Source: Candidatus Pacearchaeota archaeon (lineage in GTDB: Archaea; Nanobdellota; Nanobdellia; Pacearchaeales; GW2011-AR1). From it: a stretch of 5,941 bases of DNA. The stretch is from assembly GCA_002688875.1 (NCBI GenBank), contig NZDU01000042.1, forward strand, positions 31,854-37,794. Direction: 5' to 3'. The notes beneath the pieces were generated by a model that made no database searches, was not told the origin of the DNA, and saw only the letters and a list, made by a program, of their open reading frames with translations. Position 1 is the first letter of the stretch; every line of letters starts with the position of its first letter. Positions 1 through 5,157 of the stretch are shown here, piece after piece. The position numbers and the translations under genes are program-made.

Positions 1-2
1 AT

Positions 3-161
3 GAACTTGTAAGTTATCTTGAAGCAAAATGCAAAGGATGGTTTATGCAACATTATGACACAAATGCACAAAACCAGTTTCTTTTCCAATATAAATCCGA
101 TACAAAACACTATAAAAACTGGGCCGGCTGGTCTGTTTTTAAAAACCAAATTACCAATTAG
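3..161 (+). CDS. 3' end of an unrecognised gene (partial, 52 codons visible)
   Basis: An open frame enters from the left edge and ends at TAG 159-161. The 52 visible residues are rich in aromatic and polar residues, with motifs such as GWFMQHYDTN and NWAGWSVF, and show no membrane segment or signal peptide. I do not recognise the family. An in-frame ATG at 45 exists, but the frame is open to the edge, so a truncated longer gene is more likely than a 38-residue one. It has the same AT-rich codon use and strand as the genes that follow. A terminator-like hairpin (114-140) overlaps its last codons and a strong promoter follows its stop, so it probably belongs to a separate transcription unit from the next gene. 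Confidence 0.55.
   Translation, partial: ELVSYLEAKCKGWFMQHYDTNAQNQFLFQYKSDTKHYKNWAGWSVFKNQITN
114..140 (+). terminator. Possible intrinsic terminator inside the 3' end of the upstream gene
   Basis: Bases 114-119 (AAAAAC) can pair with 135-140 (GTTTTT), and 121-125 (GGGCC) with 130-134 (GGTCT, including G-T pairs), around a 4-base loop at 126-129, with T120 bulged. The inner stem is conspicuously GC-rich in an AT-rich window, and a T-run (136-140) follows it, the layout of a Rho-independent terminator. It lies within coding sequence just before the stop at 159-161 and just before the promoter at 167-194, where a unit boundary would be expected. The stem contains wobble pairs and a bulge and the T-run is short, so strength is uncertain. 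Confidence 0.35.
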
Positions 162-166
162 ATAGG

Positions 167-194
167 TTGACAACAAGCCATTATATTCTATAAT
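167..194 (+). promoter_or_regulatory. Consensus sigma70-type promoter (TTGACA-16-TATAAT)
   Basis: The -35 box TTGACA is at 167-172 and the -10 box TATAAT at 189-194. Both match the consensus exactly and are separated by 16 bases, inside one of the few non-coding gaps of the window (162-200). Transcription would start about 6-8 bases after the -10 box, at roughly 200-202, which is on the ATG of the glucosaminidase gene at 201. In T4-type phages, early genes use host sigma70-like promoters, so this could be an early-type promoter for the exported-protein cassette. The match is direct; activity and start point are inferred. Confidence 0.75.
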
Positions 195-200
195 AAGGGT

Positions 201-953
201 ATGAGGTTTATTGTTTTCATTCTCGTATTCTTTATAGCAGTCAAGTCATATGCTTGGCCACCAAGTTATAAAGCAATAAATTTAAAGATAACAGTTCTTG
301 GCGAAATTGTATGGAAAGTTCCTAACAAATTCATTACAATGCATGAACAAAAACGCAAAACTGAATTTGTACAATGGCTATTACCAATAATTGAACGACA
401 AAACAATATAGTAGAACAGCAAAGATATATACTTCTTCAAATAAAAAAACGTGAAAGCCTTGGTATTGCATTACAACCTGAAACAGAAGAATTTTTAGCA
501 AAAATGCAACTAATTTATGGTGGCAACAGTCTTAGTGATCTTTTACGAAGAGTTAATACTATACCTATTGCATTAGTGATTGCTCAAGCATCATTAGAGT
601 CTGGGTGGGGGTCATCTAGATTTGCACAACAAGGTAATAATTTATTTGGAATAAGAACTTACAATAAAAAAGATATGGGTATTAAACCTAAAGATAATTT
701 AAATGCAAACTTTAGAGTTAAAGCCTATAAAACAGTAGACGATTCTGTTGCTGACTATTTGCTATTACTTAATTCTCATCATGCTTATAATGATTTAAGA
801 ATTGTAAGAGCATATATGACTATAACAAATAGAACAGATGTTCATGCATTAGCAGATACATTGTTTGATTATAGTGAACTTGGTTCACAGTATATTAAAA
901 TGATGCACCAACATATAAAAACCATTGAAAGGATATTAAATGAAATACAGTAA
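201..953 (+). CDS. Secreted Bax-type glucosaminidase (peptidoglycan hydrolase)
   Basis: The 250-residue protein probably cleaves N-acetylglucosaminyl bonds of peptidoglycan in the periplasm. Residues 1-18 form a Sec signal peptide: Arg2, a hydrophobic stretch through about residue 14, then SYA before Trp19. The mature protein has the Bax layout: an N-terminal helical part with FVQWLLPIIERQN (57-69) followed by a glucosaminidase domain. This contains AQASLESGWGSSRFA (128-142), whose Glu133 is the expected catalytic acid, and GNNLFGI (145-151). Length is close to that of bacterial Bax (about 270 residues). The ATG at 201 is needed for the signal peptide, and the next Met (47) would lose it. It has no usable Shine-Dalgarno: AAGGG at 195-199 is too close, so leaderless translation is possible. 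The 3' end overlaps the lipoprotein gene by 14 bases. In a phage it could serve as an exported endolysin; a host-derived envelope enzyme is the alternative. Confidence 0.85.
   Translation: MRFIVFILVFFIAVKSYAWPPSYKAINLKITVLGEIVWKVPNKFITMHEQKRKTEFVQWLLPIIERQNNIVEQQRYILLQIKKRESLGIALQPETEEFLAKMQLIYGGNSLSDLLRRVNTIPIALVIAQASLESGWGSSRFAQQGNNLFGIRTYNKKDMGIKPKDNLNANFRVKAYKTVDDSVADYLLLLNSHHAYNDLRIVRAYMTITNRTDVHALADTLFDYSELGSQYIKMMHQHIKTIERILNEIQ
928..933 (+). promoter_or_regulatory. Ribosome binding site of the small lipoprotein gene
   Basis: AAAGGA lies 6 bases before the ATG at 940, inside the end of the glucosaminidase coding sequence. This good spacing supports the short overlapping lipoprotein frame as a real gene. 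Confidence 0.65.
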
Positions 954-1113
954 AGTGGTAGTATTGTTATTCTTAATACTATCTTTAACAGCCTGTGGTG
1001 GAGGTGGGGGAAGTCCCGGATCGATTATTAATGATCCTCCTCCAGGAATACCATCAAATGCAGAACAAACATTAAGCGAAATCGACGAAGCATTGGATGA
1101 TTTAGGATTATGA
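940..1113 (+). CDS. Small lipoprotein, 57 residues
   Basis: This short frame overlaps the glucosaminidase gene by 14 bases and its TGA (1111-1113) overlaps the protease start as ATGA. The product opens with a charged MKYSK, a hydrophobic stretch (6-14), and a lipobox LTAC ending at Cys19, typical of signal peptidase II substrates. After Cys19 comes a run of five glycines, a Pro-rich piece (NDPPPGIP, 31-38) and an acidic, probably helical tail (SEIDEALDD, 46-54). The residue after Cys is Gly, not Asp, so sorting to the outer membrane is expected. The mature part is only 39 residues. Its function is not recognisable: a small outer-membrane lipoprotein next to a muralytic gene recalls an outer spanin, but there is no adjacent inner spanin. 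It could also be an exclusion lipoprotein or a partner of the protease. AAAGGA at 928-933 is a suitable ribosome binding site. Confidence 0.8.
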   Translation: MKYSKVVVLLFLILSLTACGGGGGSPGSIINDPPPGIPSNAEQTLSEIDEALDDLGL

Positions 1114-4100
1114 AAAAATATCTAATTATAAATGTTATAACACTAATTTTAATACTAACAATAGTGGCGTGGTCAAAAAGTACAATGGCAAGACCAACCA
1201 ATTATTGTACTAACGATCAATATACTGCCCACGTTAATAAAATAACTAAAACTCAGAGTCTATTAACTAAATGGGCAGAAATTAATACCATCATATATAG
1301 TATAGACCCAGGTTTACAGGCGGCAGTTAGGGCAGATTCTAGATACAAAAGAATGCTGGCTAAAGTTTCTACTGTTACAACTTTAAAGCAAACGCATGAA
1401 ACAGCCAGAGACGTATGCGTATTAGAAACCGATTCAGCAACAGGTGAAGCATCAACAACTGCTGTAACAAATAGTGACCCTGTATTAACAAGTTCTTATG
1501 TAGACTCAACTACTATAACTACAGATGAAAATGGATCAACTGTAACAACTGTGACAAGATCTACGACGATTACAAGTACTGTAACAAGAGCCACTACAAC
1601 TACTATAACACCTTACACCACTTATACATACAACAATGGCGAAACAGAAACAGTTAATGATACTGCAACATCAACAACTGTAACAACTGACATCGTATCT
1701 GTTGGTGAACCAGTTATTACCGTATTATCAACTACTGTAGTAGGTAATTTACTTACAACTACTACTACGACAGAAACAGTAAGCACAAATGTTGGAGATA
1801 GCGACCCGGTTATAACTACATCATACACAGATGCGACTACAACTGCATTAGACTCAAATGGGTCAACTGTTACAACTATAACTAGAACAACTGTAACCAA
1901 TAGTACCATAACAAGAACTACAACAACTATTACTCGTGAAAAAACTGTAAAAACATATACCGATGGATCAACTGTAACAACTTACAGTGATAATACAACT
2001 TCACAATCAGCAGAAAATATTGTAACTACATCATCTGCAAATTCAATTATATCACAAACAACAACGGCTAACTTGGTATCACAATCAACAGCAAATACTG
2101 TAACAACTTCAACAAGTGATGCAGATGCTGTAACAAATTCCTCTTACACAGACGCAAATGCTGTGATTTCAACAGAGGTAACGAACGGGTCATCATCGAC
2201 TACCACAACAACCTCAGATGGTGACCCTACACAATCATCAAGTTATTCAGATTCATCAACAACTGTTGATAATGGCGATGGTACGTCAACAACTACTGTA
2301 ACAAGAACAACAACGGTAACAACTACTACACCACGAAGTACAAGAGTTTTAACAACTCACGTAAGAAATACTAAAACATATTCAACTGTAACAAGAACAA
2401 CAACAGTAACATCAACAGTAGTAAGAACTACAACTACAAATACAACTCCGGTTACAACTTATAATTGGACTGATGGTACAACAACTACAACTACAGGTGA
2501 TACTGTGGTTACAACAGCAACTGAAAACATTGTTACAACATCATCAAGTGATGCAGACACAGTAACATTAACAAGTGATGTTGATGAAACAATTACAGAT
2601 AGTGATGTCACTACAACAGAAAATATTGTAACTACATCATCTTCAAGTGAGGTAATATCAACTACAACTACTGCAAACACTAACACACCTGAATACTATC
2701 AAACAGATGAGTATGCAGGTACTAATGGATCACTAGCGGCTATAAATGCCGACAATGCTTATGCTAGAGGATGGACAGGAGATGGCGTTAAAGTTGGTGT
2801 GTTAGATACAGGTGTAAGATGTACCCATGATGACATAGATGATAATATGAGTTCAACAACATATAATACATTTTATGGTGATGGATGCACAGATACGCAT
2901 GGACATGGTACTCATGTTGCAGGTATTATTGCCGCAGAAAAAAATGATTCATTAATACATGGTGTGGCTTATAACGCAGAAATACATAGTGCAAGAATAG
3001 GTGAAGGACCATATGTGTATATTAGTATGGCCGCAGATGTGGCAGAAGAAATGGCAGATAATGGTGTAATTGTAGCAAACTTATCAGCCAATTCAACTTA
3101 TGATAACTTTTTCATCGGTAATGTTGATGGATATGACGGATACAGTACAGTTAACGATGGTACAAACAATTATTATTATCATACTAATACATCATATAAT
3201 TTAAGGCAAAATAGCGATGTAATTGAATGGAAAGATGCTACAGACAAAGGAATGATTATAGTAAACTCTGCAGGTAATGACGGGATAGAATTTGCCGCGG
3301 AACCTGGCATTTATACAACAGCCGTTGACAGCAATGGTGACTTAATTTTAAGTGGCAGAATGATTATTGTTGGATCAGTAAACAATAACGGTACAATGTC
3401 AGTTTGGTCGAACAAAGCAGGACACTTCTGCCAAACTGTTACAAAAGATAACAATAATAATGTAACTGGTTGTGCTGATGTATATGAAACAAAAAATTAT
3501 TATATTGTTGCACCAGGTGAAACTATAAATTCACTAGATTCTGACAGTGATACTGATACTCAAGTAAGAAGTGGAACATCGATGGCGGCACCTCATGTTA
3601 CAGGAGCCATTGCTATATTAAAACAGGCGTGGCCACAACTAAACGCAGATCAAATTATTTCATTATTGTTTACAACAGCAACTGATTTAGGTGCTCCTGG
3701 TATTGATGAAGTATATGGAAATGGTATGCTTAATTTAGATGCCGCAACTAACCCACAAGGTACGTCAACTATTAGTAATTCAAGTGGTACAGCCAACCTA
3801 AGTGAAACATCAATGATGACTAGCAGTACAGTAGGTGACAGTTTATCATCTATAAGTGCATTTGACTCAACAATGATTGTAGATTCATATAATAGAGACT
3901 ATTATGTTGATCTAAACCAAGCAGTAATTAAAAATGATAATGCATTAACACTAAATCACAACTTTAAGTCATTTAGTGGTATGCAAGAAATAAACTATAA
4001 CGGATACACAATTGGAGTGAATGATAGAAATACAAATAATATATCATTAGGATTCAACCAAGGAACGTGTGGATACACTTTAGGCAATATGGAAGAACTT

Positions 4101-4577
4101 AATTCATTTTTAGGTACTGGAGGAAGTGGTGCATTAGAATTAGGGAATTCAACAACGCAATATGTTGGAATTAATTGCAATAAAGAAGGTTTGATATTCA
4201 AATATGATGTTGGATATTCTAATATTAATGGAACAAGTAATAGTATAATCACAAATGGTAATGCTGTATCTGATACTTGGACTTTAGGATTTGCTAAAAA
4301 CGACTTTACATTTACAATTGGACAACCTTTAGCAGTACGCAATGGTAGTTTAAATGTTGATTTAGCGACTAGTGTTAACAGCAATGGTAGTTATAATTAC
4401 AGTAACTATAATGTTAGTATAGAACCAAATAATAGACAAACAACTGCTATGTTAGGATGGAATAAAGATATCACTGATAATATTGATTTTAATTTTAATA
4501 TTGGATATAATAATAACTATGCAAACAGTGATGGTGATACATGGAATGCATCAACAGGATTAAAATATGAATTTTGA
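1110..4577 (+). CDS. Giant secreted S8 (subtilisin) protease with Thr-rich stalk and autotransporter-like C-terminus
   Basis: The 1155-residue protein has several parts. Residues 1-27 are a signal peptide (MKKY, hydrophobic 5-20, TMA before Arg28). Residues 28-107 are a mostly helical domain bounded by Cys33 and Cys103. Residues 108-526 are a Thr/Ser-rich repeat region. Residues about 545-880 are the S8 domain, with Asp566 in VLDTGV, His599 in HGTHVAG, oxyanion Asn723 in SAGND and Ser824 in GTSMAAPHV, so the triad is complete. Residues about 885-1155 are rich in alternating beta-strands. This tail has FTFTIGQPLAVRNGSL (1066-1081), like the tail of bacterial S8 autotransporters (FxxxxxQPLRVxxG), and ends in Phe as outer-membrane barrels do. 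All eight cysteines can form local pairs, fitting an exported protein. It starts by ATGA coupling with the lipoprotein gene and has only a weak ribosome site. Likely surface-displayed or released; the substrate is unknown. Such proteins are usual in bacteria, so phage capture of a host gene is plausible. Protease assignment is secure; the barrel is less so. Confidence 0.9.
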   Translation: MKKYLIINVITLILILTIVAWSKSTMARPTNYCTNDQYTAHVNKITKTQSLLTKWAEINTIIYSIDPGLQAAVRADSRYKRMLAKVSTVTTLKQTHETARDVCVLETDSATGEASTTAVTNSDPVLTSSYVDSTTITTDENGSTVTTVTRSTTITSTVTRATTTTITPYTTYTYNNGETETVNDTATSTTVTTDIVSVGEPVITVLSTTVVGNLLTTTTTTETVSTNVGDSDPVITTSYTDATTTALDSNGSTVTTITRTTVTNSTITRTTTTITREKTVKTYTDGSTVTTYSDNTTSQSAENIVTTSSANSIISQTTTANLVSQSTANTVTTSTSDADAVTNSSYTDANAVISTEVTNGSSSTTTTTSDGDPTQSSSYSDSSTTVDNGDGTSTTTVTRTTTVTTTTPRSTRVLTTHVRNTKTYSTVTRTTTVTSTVVRTTTTNTTPVTTYNWTDGTTTTTTGDTVVTTATENIVTTSSSDADTVTLTSDVDETITDSDVTTTENIVTTSSSSEVISTTTTANTNTPEYYQTDEYAGTNGSLAAINADNAYARGWTGDGVKVGVLDTGVRCTHDDIDDNMSSTTYNTFYGDGCTDTHGHGTHVAGIIAAEKNDSLIHGVAYNAEIHSARIGEGPYVYISMAADVAEEMADNGVIVANLSANSTYDNFFIGNVDGYDGYSTVNDGTNNYYYHTNTSYNLRQNSDVIEWKDATDKGMIIVNSAGNDGIEFAAEPGIYTTAVDSNGDLILSGRMIIVGSVNNNGTMSVWSNKAGHFCQTVTKDNNNNVTGCADVYETKNYYIVAPGETINSLDSDSDTDTQVRSGTSMAAPHVTGAIAILKQAWPQLNADQIISLLFTTATDLGAPGIDEVYGNGMLNLDAATNPQGTSTISNSSGTANLSETSMMTSSTVGDSLSSISAFDSTMIVDSYNRDYYVDLNQAVIKNDNALTLNHNFKSFSGMQEINYNGYTIGVNDRNTNNISLGFNQGTCGYTLGNMEELNSFLGTGGSGALELGNSTTQYVGINCNKEGLIFKYDVGYSNINGTSNSIITNGNAVSDTWTLGFAKNDFTFTIGQPLAVRNGSLNVDLATSVNSNGSYNYSNYNVSIEPNNRQTTAMLGWNKDITDNIDFNFNIGYNNNYANSDGDTWNASTGLKYEF
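1431..2687 (+). repeat. Thr/Ser-rich degenerate repeat region within the protease
   Basis: Residues 108-526 are built from ACA/ACT-rich codons; for example 23 of the 60 residues at 121-180 are Thr. Longer units can be seen. One begins SDPVxTSSYxD and runs through NGSTVTT, TRTTTxT and YxxGxT motifs, with copies starting near residues 122 and 231, a diverged copy at 371 (GDPTQSSSYSD) and a partial one at 336. A second motif, ENIVTTSS, occurs at 303, 472 and 504. At DNA level 2011-2036 and 2617-2642 are identical, and 2295-2320 and 2385-2410 differ at one base. The likely role is an extended stalk or a glycosylation-prone spacer. Long stop-free frames on the opposite strand here are by-products of the Thr/Val codon bias. 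Confidence 0.85.
4556..4559 (+). promoter_or_regulatory. Ribosome binding site of the 68-residue gene
   Basis: AGGA ends 7 bases before the ATG at 4567, within the last codons of the protease gene, supporting translation of the overlapping downstream frame. Confidence 0.5.
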
Positions 4578-4773
4578 TGACGGAGCAAAAATTAAAATAC
4601 ACAACACAGACAATGACACTGAAGCAACAGCAACAATAATAAATTTTAGAGGGGATTTTCTAAGAGTGCTTATTAATAATAAAATTCCACTGAATTTAAC
4701 ACGCAAAGACCCAGCAAGTAATATATTTGTAGGTACAATGCATGGACTAGAGTTTACTACTGTAATCAAATAA
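4567..4773 (+). CDS. Small beta-rich protein of unknown function, 68 residues
   Basis: This frame starts 11 bases before the end of the protease gene, with AGGA at a good distance. The product has no signal peptide or membrane segment, so it should be cytoplasmic, unlike the three proteins before it. The pattern of alternating hydrophobic residues (AKIKIHN, ATATIINF, FLRVLINNKIPLNL, NIFVGTMHGLEFTTV) predicts a compact small beta-barrel, perhaps PilZ-, SH3- or OB-like, but no diagnostic motif is present. A stop-free frame on the opposite strand covers the same bases. The + frame is preferred for its ribosome site, overlap and direction. I do not recognise the family. Confidence 0.7.
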   Translation: MNFDDGAKIKIHNTDNDTEATATIINFRGDFLRVLINNKIPLNLTRKDPASNIFVGTMHGLEFTTVIK

Positions 4774-4783
4774 ATATAACACA

Positions 4784-5155
4784 ATGAGATACCAAGAAAT
4801 CAAAGAAAATTATGATAGTCAAGATTGGGAACACGAAAAACGTGAACTTGACCTTTACATAATGAATGACTCTGAGTTATACCGTCAACGGTTTATGCCA
4901 ATTCTTATGAATCTGGCTAGAAAAATGAAACGTGGTGTTTACGATCACAAGCAGGCACCAAAACTTTGGCAATATTTGGTAGATGCAGGCGCCAAGCAAT
5001 ATGTTCAAGAATTTGGTGGAACAATAAGACAACAATTTCCAGTAGAAGCAAGACGTGAACTAGCACAACAACTGGCTGACGAACAATACGAAATGCTACA
5101 AGCAGGAGAATATTCAGAAGTAACAGGTTACGACCCTCAAAAACAGGAGGCGTAG
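4784..5155 (+). CDS. Conserved-looking phage protein of unknown function, 123 residues
   Basis: The product is hydrophilic, mostly helical and without export signals. It has an acidic N-terminal third, then a core with RQRFMPILMNLARKMKRG (35-52), YDHKQAPKLWQYLVDAGAKQY (53-73, with conserved-looking Trp62) and a C-terminal helix RRELAQQLADEQYEML (90-105). From memory this layout resembles small proteins found in marine T4-like phages with no known role; I could not check this. The N-terminus MRYQEIKE resembles the T4 internal-protein targeting sequence (MKTYQEFIAE) and ends in IxE. The start has no Shine-Dalgarno, only an A/T-rich leader (4770-4783), but the next Met (27) would remove this N-terminus. 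It is followed after two bases by the nucleotidyltransferase gene, whose ribosome site lies in its last codons. Confidence 0.8.
   Translation: MRYQEIKENYDSQDWEHEKRELDLYIMNDSELYRQRFMPILMNLARKMKRGVYDHKQAPKLWQYLVDAGAKQYVQEFGGTIRQQFPVEARRELAQQLADEQYEMLQAGEYSEVTGYDPQKQEA
5145..5150 (+). promoter_or_regulatory. Perfect Shine-Dalgarno AGGAGG before the nucleotidyltransferase
   Basis: AGGAGG sits 7 bases before the ATG at 5158, the ideal spacing, and fixes the start. It is the only full consensus ribosome site among the starts of this window, suggesting high translation of the downstream enzyme. Confidence 0.85.
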
Positions 5156-5157
5156 CA

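Noticed and set aside
90..97. TATAAATC, close to the T4 late promoter box
   Set aside because: Similar 7-of-8 matches occur inside coding sequence (for example at 1127-1134), so in this AT-rich DNA the match is expected by chance.
1018..1037. Inverted repeat GGATC/GATCC within the lipoprotein gene
   Set aside because: Only five pairs around a 10-base loop, no T-run, and fully explained by coding sequence.
1622..1909. Open frame of 95 codons on the - strand inside the repeat region (likewise 2459-2686)
   Set aside because: The complement of ACN threonine codons reads largely as Val and other stop-free codons; the product is an unnatural Val/Ser/Thr string with no ribosome site, so it is a shadow of the repeat.
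1431..2687. Simple-sequence phase-variation tract or CRISPR-like array
   Set aside because: The longest uninterrupted trinucleotide runs are only about three to four units and the repeats are degenerate, keep frame and lack regular spacers.
3995..4384. Open frame of 129 codons on the - strand within the protease tail
   Set aside because: It lies opposite a clear beta-strand-rich coding region ending in a typical terminal Phe; it has no neighbours on its strand and no recognisable motif.
1110..4577. Tail-fibre or diversity-generating-retroelement target
   Set aside because: The complete Asp/His/Ser triad and signal peptide point to an exported protease; no reverse transcriptase or template repeat is seen in the window.
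4560..4784. Open frame of 74 codons on the - strand opposite the 68-residue gene
   Set aside because: The + strand frame has a ribosome site, the operon direction and a plausible beta-rich product; the - frame is isolated.
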